DNA of 64,000 bases from Tsukamurella pulmonis (GCF_900103175.1 NZ_FNLF01000002.1:2308136-2372135), one strand, 5' to 3'. Counted from the first letter of the stretch, positions 1-11,155 are shown. Program-made: numbers and translations. The notes: generated by a model not told the origin, from the sequence alone.

Positions 1-504
1 CTCGAGCACCTCCTCGGGCAGCATCGAGTGCCGCAGGTGCAGTGTCGCCTCGCCGGGCTCGAGGGCGCGGGCGGCCTCGATCTGCTCGGGTCGGGAGTCG
101 GTCAGGTACAGCTCCACGTCGTGCCGGGACAGGATGCGCGTGAGTTCGAGACCGACGTGGCCGACGCCGAAGATCGCGACCGCAGGGACCACGGGCAGGG
201 GCTCGAACAGCACCACGACCTCACCTCCACAGCACTGGCGCCCGTGTTCGTTGCGGGCCTTGTCGTTCAGTCGCAGCGTGAGCGTCGTCGGCGCGACGCC
301 GTTCTCGCGCAGCATTTCCCGCGCCCGGTCGATCGCGGTCAGCTCCAGGTTGCCGCCGCCGATGGTGCCGAAGACGTCGTCGGCGGTGGCGATCATCTTG
401 GCGCCGGCCTCGCGGGGCGCGTGCCCGCGGACTCCGATCTGCGTGATCAGGACCGCGGGGACGCGCCGCCGACGCAGGCGGGCGGCGTCGCCCAGCCAAG
501 TCAT
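1..504 (-). CDS. xdhC: XdhC family molybdenum cofactor insertion protein (partial, 3' end off window)
   Basis: The reverse strand is open from an ATG at 504 to the window edge, giving 168 residues without a stop. The N-terminal part has the XdhC/CoxI look: VLITQIGVRG, a glycine-rich GTIGGGNLE segment and QCCGGEVVVLFE. A Rossmann-like stretch follows (VAIFGVGHVGLELTRIL, a GxGxxG nucleotide-binding motif). XdhC proteins bind and sulfurate the molybdenum cofactor and deliver it to xanthine dehydrogenase. The gene starts 8 bases after the xdhB stop on the same strand, so it is the third gene of the xdhABC operon. The C-terminus is missing only because the window ends. Confidence 0.88.
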   Translation of the reverse strand, partial: MTWLGDAARLRRRRVPAVLITQIGVRGHAPREAGAKMIATADDVFGTIGGGNLELTAIDRAREMLRENGVAPTTLTLRLNDKARNEHGRQCCGGEVVVLFEPLPVVPAVAIFGVGHVGLELTRILSRHDVELYLTDSRPEQIEAARALEPGEATLHLRHSMLPEEVLE

Positions 505-511
505 GGCGGGC

Positions 512-2928
<2,417 letters not shown>

Positions 2929-2932
<4 letters not shown>

Positions 2933-4416
2933 GACAGCTCCTCTCGGGCCGTGGACTCGGCGAAGACCTTCTCGAGTGAGCGCCCCAACATCGCCGAGCG
3001 GTAGCGACCGGACGCGCGGTGGTCGTCCATCGGGGTTCCCTCGGCGCGCAGTACCGCCGCGGCGTCGCGCACGGTCTCCTCGGTCCACGGGCGCCCGATG
3101 AGGGCCCGCTCCGTGGCCGTGGCGCGCAGCGGGGTGGCGGCGACACCGCCGAGCCCGATGGCGGCCCGGGTGACGGTGCCCGCTTCCACGGTGAGTGCGA
3201 AGGCGACCGCGACGCTCGAGATGTCGTCGAAGTGGCGTTTGGCGATCTTGTGGAACGCCGTCAGCGGGCTCTGGGGCAGCGGGATGCGGATCGCCTTGAT
3301 GAGCTCGTCGGGCCGGCGCACCGTCGCGCGATAGCCCGTGAAGTACTCGGCGAGGGGGACAGTGCGCTCACCCTCCCGGGAGGCGAGGACGAGGCGGGCG
3401 TCGAGCGCGAGCAGAGCGGGCGGGGTGTCGCCGATCGGTGACCCGGTACCGAGATTGCCGCCCAGCGTGGCGGCGTTGCGGATGAGGCGGGAGGCGAACT
3501 GGGGGAAGACCTGGGCGAGCAGCGGAACACGCCCGCCCAGGCGGCGCTCGATCTCCGAGAGCGTCAGTGCCGCACCGATCTCGAGCTCGTCTTGTTCCCA
3601 GCGCAACCCGCGCAGCTCGGGCAACCGGTCGATCGCGACCACGAGCGGCTCGCGCCGCCCCTTGAGATTGACGTCGACGCCGAAGTCGGTGGAACCCGCG
3701 ACCAGGACCGGGGACTCGCCGCCGGCCAGCAGATCGAGCACGTCGTCGAGAGCGGCCGGGCGGACGAAGCGGCCCTGCGGGCCCACGACCTCGGTCGACG
3801 TGGGTTCGGGTGCGGGCTCGGTGCGGCGCGCGGCGAGCGGGTCGTCGGGCGCCGGCTCGGCGGGCAAGCCGTACGCGGCGTCGCGGATCGGCCGGTACCC
3901 GGTGCAGCGGCAGAGGTTTCCGGACAGTGCGTGCAGGTCGAAGCCGTTGGCGCCGTGCTCGTCGTGCGCCGTGCAGCGCTCGTCCTCCGACGCCTGCTCC
4001 TCGCCCCCCGCGCGGTCGGGCCGATAGAACTCTGCAGCCATGCTGCAGATGAATCCCGGTGTGCAGTAGCCGCATTGGGAGCCGCCGCGCAGCGCCATCG
4101 CGGTCTGCACGGGGTGCAGCGCGTCCGGCTCGCCGAGCCCCTCGGACGTGATGACCTCCTGGTCGGCGAGGGCCGCGGCGGGCGTGAGGCAGGCGTTGAT
4201 CGCGGTCCAGCGCGTGCGATCCTGCGGCGTATCGCCATCGCCGGGGCGGGCGACGAGGATCGAGCAGGCGCCGCACTCGCCTTCGGCGCAGCCCTCCTTG
4301 GCTCCGGTGAGGCCCTGCTCACGCAGCCAATCGAGGGCGCTGGTGTGGGCCGGGCCGGTGAAGGGTCGGGAACGGCCGTTCACGGTCACGTGGCATCCGG
4401 TCAGCGTTTCGGTCAC
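2929..4416 (-). CDS. xdhA: Xanthine dehydrogenase, FAD and [2Fe-2S] subunit
   Basis: This 495-residue protein passes electrons from the molybdenum centre to FAD. The first iron-sulfur cluster is bound by C43, C48, C51 and C76 (GCAEGECGAC), and the second by C114, C117, C168 and C170 (QCGYC, NLCRCTGYRP). The FAD domain follows from about residue 190 (VLVAGSTDFG, NAATLGGNLGTGSPIGD), then the CO-dehydrogenase-type flavoprotein C-terminal domain. The start is the GTG at 4416, with AGGGA about 9 bases upstream and the ferredoxin domain beginning right after it. The longer frame back to 4521 adds unrelated residues. It heads the xdhA-xdhB-xdhC operon. A palindrome and CRP-like and CGGAA/TTCCG sites lie in the 208 bases upstream. 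Confidence 0.95.
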
Positions 4417-4431
4417 CGCTGCATCCCTACT

Positions 4432-4450
4432 GAACCGCGGCACGCGGTTC
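4432..4450. promoter_or_regulatory. Perfect inverted repeat before xdhA
   Basis: GAACCGCG-GCA-CGCGGTTC has two perfect 8-base arms with a 3-base centre. It lies 16 to 34 bases upstream of the xdhA GTG. It could be a repressor operator or a hairpin in the xdhA leader; the sequence alone does not tell which. Confidence 0.5.
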
Positions 4451-4525
4451 CGACAGGCATGGTTTGCGAGGCTGAGCTGGACCGCTGGTTTTCCATGCGA
4501 ACACGATCCAGTGCTTGTCATTCTA

Positions 4526-4541
4526 GGTGACGGAGGTCACA
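4526..4541. promoter_or_regulatory. CRP-like box upstream of xdhA
   Basis: GGTGACGGAGGTCACA matches the actinobacterial CRP/GlxR consensus TGTGA-N6-TCACA at nine of ten defined positions. It lies about 110 bases upstream of the xdhA start, in the gap between the permease gene and xdhA. A similar box lies before the permease gene. Confidence 0.45.
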
Positions 4542-4555
4542 TCGGGAAGAGGTTT

Positions 4556-4571
4556 CGGAATCTTCTTTCCG
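4556..4571. promoter_or_regulatory. CGGAA-N6-TTCCG inverted repeat upstream of xdhA
   Basis: CGGAA-TCTTCT-TTCCG repeats the architecture of the CCGGAA-ATGTGA-TTCCGG repeat found upstream of the purine permease. Because both are near purine genes and an IclR gene is adjacent, this is a candidate shared IclR operator (inference). Confidence 0.4.
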
Positions 4572-4624
4572 CATCACGGAGTGTGGGTGCGGGGCCGTCC
4601 GGCTCGGACCTGCGCCGTTGCAGG

Positions 4625-6109
4625 TCAGCCGCTGATGAACGCGGTGATCGGTCCTCGGACGAAGTACAGGATGAACCCGACCGAGACCGCCCACAGTAGC
4701 CAGTGCGCCTTCTGTCCGCGACCGCTGAGGACGCTGAGCAGCGCCCAGGTGATGAAGCCCACGCCGATGCCGTTGGCGATCGAGTAGGTCAGGGGCATGG
4801 TGACGATCGTGAGGAAGGCGGGCAGTGCGACCGAGAAGTGCGTGAAGTCGATCTCCCGGATCTGCGCCACCATCATCGAGCCGACCACGACCAGCGCCGC
4901 GGCGCCGACCTCCATCGGGATGACCCCGATGACCGGGGCGAAGAACATCGAACCGAGAAAGAGGACGCCGGTCACGCAGGCGGCGAGGCCGGTGCGCGCA
5001 CCCTCCGCGATGCCGGAGGCGGAGTCGACGAAGACGGTGTTCGACGAGCCCGAGGTGGCGCCGCCGGCGACCGCGCCCATGCCCTCGATCACGAACGCGG
5101 AACGGATGCGCGGGAACGTCCCGTCGGGCTGGCCGACGCCCGCCTGACGGGCCAGGCCGGTCATGGATCCCATCGCGTCGAAGAAGTTGGTGAACACCAG
5201 CGTGAACACGAGCATCGTGGCCGCGAGTGCGCCGACGCGCTCGAAGGCTCCGAAGAGGTCGAACTGGCCGATCAGGCTGAAGTCGGGCAGCGCGACGATC
5301 TGACTGGGCAGCTCGGGGGCGCTGAGGTTCCATCCCTTGGGGTCGGGATGGTTCGGATCGCCGACGGTGCCGAGCTTGGCGAAGTGCTGGATGACGATCG
5401 CCGCGATCGTCGCGACGATCATGCCGATGAGGATCGCGCCCGGCACGCGGCGCGAGACCAAGACGGCGATGAGCAGCAGCGCGAAGATGAACACGGCGGT
5501 GGGGAGCGCGTCGATCGACCCGTCGTGGCCGAGCTGGACCGGCGGTCCGGCGGGTGTCCGCGTGACGAAGCCCGAGTTCACGAATCCGATGAAGGCGATG
5601 AACAGGCCGATGCCGACGGTGATCGCGGTCTTGAGCTCGGCCGGCACCGCGCGGAAGATCGCGGTGCGGATGCCCGTGGCGCCGAGGACCACGATGATCA
5701 CGCCGTTGATGATCACGAGGCCCATCGCCTCGGGCCACGTGACGTCCTTGACCACCGCGACAGCGAGGAAGGAGTTCATGCCCAGGCCCGCGGCCAGAGC
5801 GAAGGGCAGCCGGGCGACGAGGCCGAACAGGATCGTGATGACGCCCGCGGTCAGTCCCGTCACCGCCGTGACCTGCACGAAGCCCAGCGTGCCTTCGGCC
5901 GCGTCCGCCGAACTGCTCAGGATCAGCGGATTGAGCACGACGATGTAGGCCATCGCGACGAAGGTGACGAGGCCGCCCCGGATCTCGCGGGGGATCGTGG
6001 AACCGCGCCGGGTGATCTCGAAGAAGCGGTCGAGGAACGCGGAGGTGTTCGGAGGGGATGGGGCGTCGTCGCGCTCGTCCGTCCCGCTCTGCTCTTGCTG
6101 GCTGGTCAT
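4625..6109 (-). CDS. AzgA/NCS2-type purine (guanine/hypoxanthine/xanthine) permease
   Basis: This 494-residue polytopic membrane protein is of the AzgA branch of NCS2 nucleobase transporters. After a charged N-terminus of about 45 residues comes the typical first helix (GGLVTFVAMAYIVVLNPLIL), then GLGMNSFLAVAVV, a family hallmark loop, and further hydrophobic helices to the C-terminus. AzgA relatives carry out proton-coupled uptake of hypoxanthine, guanine or adenine. The neighbouring xdhABC suggests hypoxanthine or xanthine as substrate, but specificity cannot be read from sequence. The ATG at 6109 is chosen because AGAGG lies just upstream and the family N-terminus begins here; the open frame continues to 6976 but is not protein-like. 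It is divergent from the IclR gene and upstream of xdhA. Confidence 0.9.
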   Translation of the reverse strand: MTSQQEQSGTDERDDAPSPPNTSAFLDRFFEITRRGSTIPREIRGGLVTFVAMAYIVVLNPLILSSSADAAEGTLGFVQVTAVTGLTAGVITILFGLVARLPFALAAGLGMNSFLAVAVVKDVTWPEAMGLVIINGVIIVVLGATGIRTAIFRAVPAELKTAITVGIGLFIAFIGFVNSGFVTRTPAGPPVQLGHDGSIDALPTAVFIFALLLIAVLVSRRVPGAILIGMIVATIAAIVIQHFAKLGTVGDPNHPDPKGWNLSAPELPSQIVALPDFSLIGQFDLFGAFERVGALAATMLVFTLVFTNFFDAMGSMTGLARQAGVGQPDGTFPRIRSAFVIEGMGAVAGGATSGSSNTVFVDSASGIAEGARTGLAACVTGVLFLGSMFFAPVIGVIPMEVGAAALVVVGSMMVAQIREIDFTHFSVALPAFLTIVTMPLTYSIANGIGVGFITWALLSVLSGRGQKAHWLLWAVSVGFILYFVRGPITAFISG

Positions 6110-6565
6110 GGTGGTCCTCTCGGTCCGAACGCCGGGCGGGCCCGGCGCGGTCCAGGTGCTCCGGGGAGCGGTGGGGGATGGGGCTGATCGATGACGATGC
6201 GTGGTGGCGATCGTAAGGGGCTTCGCAGATTGCGTTCCGCCCTCCGGAAATGTGATTCCGGTCACGTCGAGTGAAACATGCACTCCGGGGGCTGTCAAGC
6301 AGATCTTCTTCGCGATTCTCCGCGACTTCCGCCGTGCGACAACGCTTGCCGTGGAACGGTCCCCGCCGGCGGTGCGCGGTGCTCGCGAGTGCGAACCTCG
6401 GTGCCGTTCCGCATCGTGGTGCAGAAGGTGCGTACTGCGGTCGCGATTCTGGTGTCGGGACGTCCGTGGATGCTGATCAATACCGCAATACGGAACGCAA
6501 GATGGAACTGTGCGCGTACCGTCACGATGGAACAGCGGAACGATCCGATCTCTGGGGAGGCGATC
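6110..6565. promoter_or_regulatory. Divergent permease / iclR control region (456 bases)
   Basis: No credible coding sequence was found here. Half-sites TTCCG (6235-6239), CGGAA (6245-6249) and TTCCG (6256-6260) are spaced about 10-11 bases apart, on one DNA face. They form TTCCG-CCCTC-CGGAA and CCGGAA-ATGTGA-TTCCGG inverted repeats. TGTGATTCCGGTCACG (6251-6266) also fits the CRP consensus at nine of ten positions. Closer to the IclR gene are TTCCG at 6407 and two CGGAACG copies at 6491 and 6536. The region probably binds the IclR protein and a CRP-family regulator (inference). Confidence 0.5.
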
Positions 6566-7330
6566 ATGGCGGGGAAATCCACCTCGGGCGTGCAGTCGGT
6601 GGAGCGGGCCTTCGAACTGCTCGAGCTCATGGGGCGCGCGGGCGGCGAGTGCTCGCTCAGCGAACTGTCGGCGGGGACTCCGCTCCCGCCGCCCACGATC
6701 CATCGGCTGCTGCGCACCCTCGTCGGCATCGGCTACGTCCGGCAGTTGCCCAACCGCAGGTACGCGCTCGGCCCGCGGCTGATCCGGCTCGGCGAGGTCG
6801 CGAACCGTCAGCTCGGTGCTGTCGCCGTGCCCGTGCTGCAGTCGCTCGTCGACGAGCTCGAGGAGACGGCGAGCCTCGCCGTCCTCGACGGCGACATGGT
6901 CATCTACACCGGCCAGGTGCCCTCGCAGCACAGCATGCGCACCAACAACGAGGCCGGCCGCCGGGTGAACCTGCACAACAGCGGGGTCGGCAAGGCGGTG
7001 CTGGCGGAGCTCGACGACGCCCGCATCGTCAAGCTGGTGGGCCAGGCGGGGATCCCGGCGCCCACCGCGAACAGCGTGAGCACGCTGTCCGGAGTGTTCG
7101 CCGAGGTGGAGAAGGTCCGCGCGCGCGGCTACTCGATCGACGACGAGGAGCAGGAGGTGGGCGTGCGCTGCTACGCCATGGCCGTGCCCGGCGCGCCGAC
7201 CCCCATGGCCGTCGGCATCTCCGGCCCCGTCTCCCGCCTCGGCGACGACTTCGTCGACCGCGCGATCCCCGCTCTCGAGCGGGCTACCGGCATCATCTCC
7301 GACGCCCTCATCGGCGCCCGCGAGATCTGA
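6566..7330 (+). CDS. IclR family transcriptional regulator
   Basis: This 254-residue protein has an IclR N-terminal winged helix (SVERAFELLELM..., TIHRLLRTLVGIGYV, about residues 8-70). It is followed by the IclR effector domain, with NNEAGRRVNLHNSGVGKAVLAEL, DEEQEVGVRCYAM and AVGISGPVSRL. The ATG at 6566 has an excellent ribosome site (GGGGAGG, 5 bases upstream), preferred over the ATG near 6527. It is divergent from the purine permease and the xdhABC operon, so it is probably their local regulator, responding to a purine-breakdown intermediate. Both the target set and the effector are inferences from context. Confidence 0.92.
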   Translation: MAGKSTSGVQSVERAFELLELMGRAGGECSLSELSAGTPLPPPTIHRLLRTLVGIGYVRQLPNRRYALGPRLIRLGEVANRQLGAVAVPVLQSLVDELEETASLAVLDGDMVIYTGQVPSQHSMRTNNEAGRRVNLHNSGVGKAVLAELDDARIVKLVGQAGIPAPTANSVSTLSGVFAEVEKVRARGYSIDDEEQEVGVRCYAMAVPGAPTPMAVGISGPVSRLGDDFVDRAIPALERATGIISDALIGAREI

Positions 7331-7333
7331 CGA

Positions 7334-7834
7334 TCAGTCCAGCCATTCGATGACGGCGAGACGCCGGGCCGCCGCCGCGATGTAGAAGTCGCGAAGCGTG
7401 ACGAGGTGTCCGGCGAGAAATCCGCGTGGGTCTAGTGGAGCCTCGGCGTCGAAGAACGTTGTGGCTTCCGTCTGCTCCGGCGGGATCGCGAGCGCGAACT
7501 TCTCGACGTCTATCGAGGACAGGGCGTGGGCGATGTCGGATACGTCAGCGGGACAGATCGCCATCGGCGCTTGGTCGACGGGAAGGTGCGGCTCCCGGTA
7601 CGACGGATTGACTTCAACGGTGCCCGTCCAGGCGTGTTCGACCAATGCCACATCCGCGGGTGACGTACCCAGGCTGGTGAGCACCCGGGCGATGTATGGA
7701 CCCGACCAGTTCAGATCGAGGTAGTCGTCCTCGCTCACGATGAACGAGCACAGGCGGTCGAGCTCATCGACCGACTGTCCGCACGCGTCGAGGTACTGGG
7801 GTGCGATGCGGGCCAGCAACTGGGTGACGGCCAT
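7334..7834 (-). CDS. DUF1877-like protein
   Basis: This soluble 166-residue protein has no signal peptide or membrane segment. Its start (MAVTQLLARIAPQYLDAC), a LDLNWSGPYI segment and the ending LRDFYIAAAARRLAVIEWLD resemble DUF1877 proteins (YfbM group) as I remember them. Function is unknown in that family. The ATG at 7834 has AAGGAG 11 bases upstream; a GTG at 7846 would overlap that ribosome site. The gene lies tail-to-tail with the IclR gene, 3 bases apart. Base composition looks less GC-rich at third positions than in its neighbours, which may indicate later acquisition. Confidence 0.7.
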   Translation of the reverse strand: MAVTQLLARIAPQYLDACGQSVDELDRLCSFIVSEDDYLDLNWSGPYIARVLTSLGTSPADVALVEHAWTGTVEVNPSYREPHLPVDQAPMAICPADVSDIAHALSSIDVEKFALAIPPEQTEATTFFDAEAPLDPRGFLAGHLVTLRDFYIAAAARRLAVIEWLD

Positions 7835-7975
7835 CGTGCGTGCCACTCCTTGTCAGTCCGGTGAGTTGTCCGGTGCTGGCCGACGGTACTCAGAGCCGCC
7901 GCCCGGCGGCAACGGATATTCGGTCCCGGTGAGTCGAATTGGAATGGAGTGCGGACGCGCGGAGTTGTGCAGGTG

Positions 7976-8917
7976 ATGGCGAAAACAGTAGTGGCACAGG
8001 CGTTCGGAGGGCCCGAGGTCCTCGAGGTCATCGAGCGGGAGCTGCCCGCTCCGGGGCCGGGCGAAGTGATCGTCGAATTCCGGGCGATCGGCGTGAACCC
8101 CATCGACTACAAGCTCTACAGCGGAGCGTACGGCGACGACCCGTCGACGCTGCCGCAACCGGTCGGGAGCGAGGGGGCCGGCGTGGTGACCGCGGTCGGT
8201 ACGGATGCCGTCGGGCCGCGGGGTCCGATCTCCGTCGGCGACGAGGTCGTCGTCTACCGGGGCGACGGCGTCTACGCCTCGGCCGCGATCCAACCGGCGC
8301 AGGCGGTGCTGCCGAAGCCGGCGGGGGTGAGCTGGGAGGACGCGGCGGGACTCCTGCTCACGGGCGCCACCGCGTGGGATGCGGTCGAGCGCATCGGAGT
8401 CGCCGCCGGCGACACCGTGCTGATCCACGGGGCAGCCGGCGGGGTGGGACTGCTGGCGGTGCAGCTCGCGCGGCTGCGCGGAGCCACGGTGATCGGCACC
8501 GCGCGCGCGGCGAACCACGACTACCTGCGCGGCCTCGGCGCGATCCCGGTCGAGTACGGCGACGGACTGGCGGAGCGTGTGCGCGCGGTGGCGTCGGAGG
8601 GCGTGACTGCGGCCATCGACACGGTGGGTACCGACGAGGCGGCGGACGTATCCCTCGCACTCGTCGCCGACCGGAAGCGGATCGTGACGATCGCGGGGTT
8701 CGGCCGCGCCGCGCAGGACGGCTTCCTCGCGATCGGTGGGCCCGACCCGGACAGTGCCCGCATCCGGGACGAGGCCCGTGGACCGCTTCTGGACCTCGCA
8801 GGCGAGGGGAAGCTGGTGAACGCGGTCGCGAAGACCTTCCCGCTCGTCGACGCCGCGCGGGCCCACACCGACTTGCAAGCGGCGCATCCGATCGGGAAGT
8901 TCATCCTGATCCCCTAG
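7976..8917 (+). CDS. Quinone oxidoreductase-like MDR family NADPH oxidoreductase
   Basis: This 313-residue medium-chain dehydrogenase/reductase lacks zinc ligands and is therefore of the quinone reductase (zeta-crystallin) type. The N-terminal GroES-like domain holds GVNPIDYKLYSG and GSEGAGVV. The Rossmann domain starts near residue 140 with LIHGAAGGVGLLAVQLAR (AxxGxxG NADP site). Substrate is unknown; relatives reduce quinones or enones. The ATG at 7976 has AGGTG directly before it and GGAG 11 bases upstream. The end overlaps the stop codon of the convergent esterase gene by 4 bases. Confidence 0.88.
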   Translation: MAKTVVAQAFGGPEVLEVIERELPAPGPGEVIVEFRAIGVNPIDYKLYSGAYGDDPSTLPQPVGSEGAGVVTAVGTDAVGPRGPISVGDEVVVYRGDGVYASAAIQPAQAVLPKPAGVSWEDAAGLLLTGATAWDAVERIGVAAGDTVLIHGAAGGVGLLAVQLARLRGATVIGTARAANHDYLRGLGAIPVEYGDGLAERVRAVASEGVTAAIDTVGTDEAADVSLALVADRKRIVTIAGFGRAAQDGFLAIGGPDPDSARIRDEARGPLLDLAGEGKLVNAVAKTFPLVDAARAHTDLQAAHPIGKFILIP

Positions 8918-10095
8918 TGCTGGGGCGCGGCCGCCAGATGCGCGAGAAGGTGAGCGGCCCACTGGACTTCGTCGTGTCCACCGGTGTAGACGGTGTGCTC
9001 GACGAGGTGGCCCGCGGCCTCGGCCGTCGCGGCCAGATCGCGCACGCCCGGCGTGAGTTCCTCCTCGAAGGCCCCGGACGCCAGACGGATCGAGAACGCG
9101 CCGGGCGGGCACCGGCGGACCAGATCGTGGACCCAGGCCTGCCGCGCAGTGACGTCCGCCGGGCGGCCGATGATGCCGGGGCGCCACCACACCGAGGGTG
9201 AGTAGGCGAGGACCTCGTCGACGAGATCGGGGTTCCGCGCTGCGAACGCGAGTGCTGCGAGGCCGCCCAGGCTTTGACCGGCGACCACCACCCGGCCCGA
9301 GCCGATCCGACAACGCGCGTCGGGGACCGCCTGCGCCTCCATCGCTTCGAACAGGCCGTCGTGGGCGCTGAGAAACCGGAGGCGCGCAGCGGGATCGGCG
9401 GGGGAGTCGATCCCGAGGACGGCGCACCGTCGGCCCGCGGCGGCGAGGACGTCCGGCAGGCGGAACCGGTCGAACCAGGAGTCCGCGTCGAAGACGACGA
9501 GCAGATCCGCTGGTGCCGGCCCGCGTGGCACGGCGAGCCGGTGCCGCACCGAAACCGGGCCCACATCGACGGTGCGGTCGACCACGGTCGACGTGACGGC
9601 CGCCGGCGACGTCCAGGCTTCGATTCCGGGCGCAGCAGGGCCTGCAAGGACCGATCCGAAAGGCGACCCCGCGGCGGCGGTCGCGTTCTCCGGATCGACC
9701 TCCGCGAAGCGCAGCAACTCGCGCGGTGGGGGCACCTGCTGTTGCCCTCGTTGACCCGCTGAGAGCGGCAGGAACCGATACGTCGCGAGAACGTCGCGGG
9801 GAACGGTGAGCTCGACGAACCACAGTCCGCCGCCGCGCGGCCGCATCATGCCGCGATCGATATGCCCCTTGTCGGTCAGCCGGTTCACCCAGAGGTACAC
9901 CGCACCGGGCGGATCACCGGATACTCCGTGCCACACGAACAGCGCCCGCACGAGCTGCGGATCGTCCGGGGCATCGGTGATGAGTGGGCTGCCGAGTGCG
10001 AGCAGCGCCGCCGGCTCCTCCCCGGGGATCGGATCGACTCCGTCGGTGATGCTGCGACGCACCGTTTCCGCGGTGCGCGGCGGGTACTCGGTCAT
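8914..10095 (-). CDS. Enterochelin esterase (Fes)-like alpha/beta hydrolase
   Basis: This 393-residue two-domain protein has an N-terminal b-sandwich region (about residues 40-130, [29 protein letters not shown]) typical of Fes enzymes. An esterase-D-like hydrolase domain follows, with [18 protein letters not shown] (nucleophile serine) and a C-terminal GGHDE (catalytic histidine). Fes enzymes hydrolyse ferric tricatechol siderophore esters in the cytoplasm to release iron. There is no signal peptide, consistent with that role. No siderophore biosynthesis or uptake genes are next to it, so the substrate is uncertain. The start overlaps the stop of a small upstream ORF by ATGA, which suggests translational coupling. 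Confidence 0.85.
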   Translation of the reverse strand: MTEYPPRTAETVRRSITDGVDPIPGEEPAALLALGSPLITDAPDDPQLVRALFVWHGVSGDPPGAVYLWVNRLTDKGHIDRGMMRPRGGGLWFVELTVPRDVLATYRFLPLSAGQRGQQQVPPPRELLRFAEVDPENATAAAGSPFGSVLAGPAAPGIEAWTSPAAVTSTVVDRTVDVGPVSVRHRLAVPRGPAPADLLVVFDADSWFDRFRLPDVLAAAGRRCAVLGIDSPADPAARLRFLSAHDGLFEAMEAQAVPDARCRIGSGRVVVAGQSLGGLAALAFAARNPDLVDEVLAYSPSVWWRPGIIGRPADVTARQAWVHDLVRRCPPGAFSIRLASGAFEEELTPGVRDLAATAEAAGHLVEHTVYTGGHDEVQWAAHLLAHLAAAPQH

Positions 10096-10217
10096 GCGGG
10101 ACGGGCTGCCTGTGCGGAGTCGTCGCGCGCCGCCAGGCGGTTGTTCTCCGCCGCGAGCTCAGCGCGATAGGCCTCCGCCTCGTCGCTGCCCTCGTCCGCC
10201 CTGTCGAACACCCCCAT
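10092..10217 (-). CDS. Small hypothetical ORF coupled to the Fes-like esterase
   Basis: An ATG at 10217 opens a 41-codon frame, starting [20 protein letters not shown]. Its TGA overlaps the ATG of the esterase gene. The encoded peptide is acidic and Ala/Glu-rich, probably helical, with strong GC preference at codon third positions as in real genes here. It is not an MbtH protein, although MbtH-like small genes often accompany siderophore functions. I do not recognise it. It could be a true short protein or a leader peptide that couples translation. Confidence 0.4.
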   Translation of the reverse strand: MGVFDRADEGSDEAEAYRAELAAENNRLAARDDSAQAARPA

Positions 10218-10261
10218 GTCGCCAGCGTAATACTGCGATGCACCGCATCATCGGGGCCGAT

Positions 10262-10267
10262 TAGGCT
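10262..10267 (+). promoter_or_regulatory. -10 element, leaderless hisH
   Basis: TAGGCT followed by 7 bases and then the hisH ATG at 10275, with no ribosome site between. This is the usual actinobacterial leaderless arrangement, with transcription starting at the start codon. Confidence 0.5.
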
Positions 10268-10274
10268 GGCGAGC

Positions 10275-10904
10275 ATGAAGAAGGTGGCGATCCTCGACTA
10301 CGGCTCCGGCAACATCCGTTCCGCGCATCGTGCGATGGAGCGGGCCGGCGCGGAGGTCACGGTGACCGCGGACCCGAAGATCGCCCTCGCCGCCGACGGC
10401 CTGCTCGTTCCCGGCGTCGGCGCCTACGAGGCGTGCATGGCGGGCCTCAAGGCCGTGCAGGGCGACCGGATCATCGGCGAGCGCCTCGCGGGCGGGCGTC
10501 CCGTGATGGGGATCTGCGTGGGCATGCAGATCCTGTTCGAGAAGGGCATCGAGTTCGGCGTCGAGACCGACGGCTGCGGGGAGTGGCCCGGCACCGTCGA
10601 ACGACTGCAGGCCGAGGTCGTCCCGCACATGGGGTGGAACACCGTCGAGGTCGCCGAGGATTCGACCCTGTTCGCCGGCACGGACGCCGACACCCGCTAC
10701 TACTTCGTGCACTCGTACGCGGTGCAGAAGTGGGAGCTCGACATCGCCGATCACATCCGCGCCCCGAAGGTCACCTGGGCCGATCACGGGGGTCGGTTCG
10801 TCGCCGCCGTCGAGAACGGCCCGCTGTGGGCCACGCAGTTCCATCCCGAGAAGAGCGGCGACGCCGGCGCGGTGCTGCTGAGGAACTGGGTGGACACGCT
10901 GTGA
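10275..10904 (+). CDS. hisH: Imidazole glycerol phosphate synthase, glutaminase subunit HisH
   Basis: This 209-residue class I glutamine amidotransferase supplies ammonia to HisF in histidine synthesis. It starts with [12 protein letters not shown]; the nucleophile is C81 ([11 protein letters not shown]), and H190 and E192 (QFHPEKSG) complete the triad. It is the first gene of a histidine operon that continues with a small membrane gene, priA, impA, hisF and hisI. The usual upstream hisD-hisC-hisB genes are not adjacent; instead an unrelated divergent esterase unit lies there. The ATG at 10275 has no Shine-Dalgarno sequence but a TAGGCT -10 at the right distance for leaderless expression. Confidence 0.96.
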   Translation: MKKVAILDYGSGNIRSAHRAMERAGAEVTVTADPKIALAADGLLVPGVGAYEACMAGLKAVQGDRIIGERLAGGRPVMGICVGMQILFEKGIEFGVETDGCGEWPGTVERLQAEVVPHMGWNTVEVAEDSTLFAGTDADTRYYFVHSYAVQKWELDIADHIRAPKVTWADHGGRFVAAVENGPLWATQFHPEKSGDAGAVLLRNWVDTL

Positions 10905-11155
10905 GCGGCAGGCAGGGGCTCTCGCTCGGGCGGCTCGCCCTCTTCTCGGTGGGCGCGGCGGTCGCGGTCCTCGGGCTCTGCGTCCTGCTGCTCAACGTGC
11001 TGCGCCCGAGCCCGGCTGTGGGGCTGCTCATCGTGGCGGTCGGCCTGATCGGCGCGGTCGCGGCCATGGGGGCGGTCTCCAAGACGATGGTCAGACGGGC
11101 CGTCGACGGCGCCGAGGACCGGGAGCCCGGAAACCCGGATGACTCGACGCACTAG
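10901..11155 (+). CDS. Small two-helix membrane protein in the his operon
   Basis: A GTG at 10901 overlaps the hisH stop (GTGA) and gives an 84-residue protein. It has two hydrophobic helices (about residues 12-32 and 38-60), a positively charged N-terminus and a polar acidic tail ending DDSTH. I recognise no family beyond small actinobacterial membrane proteins of the his operon. The M. tuberculosis order as I remember it has no gene between hisH and hisA. Coupling to hisH suggests co-expression; function is unknown. Confidence 0.75.
   Translation: MSGRQGLSLGRLALFSVGAAVAVLGLCVLLLNVLRPSPAVGLLIVAVGLIGAVAAMGAVSKTMVRRAVDGAEDREPGNPDDSTH

Noticed and set aside
4703-6187. Long open frame antisense to the purine permease
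   Set aside because: Asp/Glu/Arg/His-rich sequence without motifs; a shadow of the permease gene.
6110-6976. N-terminal extension of the purine permease frame
   Set aside because: The added 289 residues have no resemblance to transporters and cross the iclR gene. A clear ribosome site supports the start at 6109.
8914-10217. Siderophore biosynthesis cluster
   Set aside because: Only the Fes-like esterase suggests it. The small upstream ORF is not MbtH and no synthetase or transporter is near.
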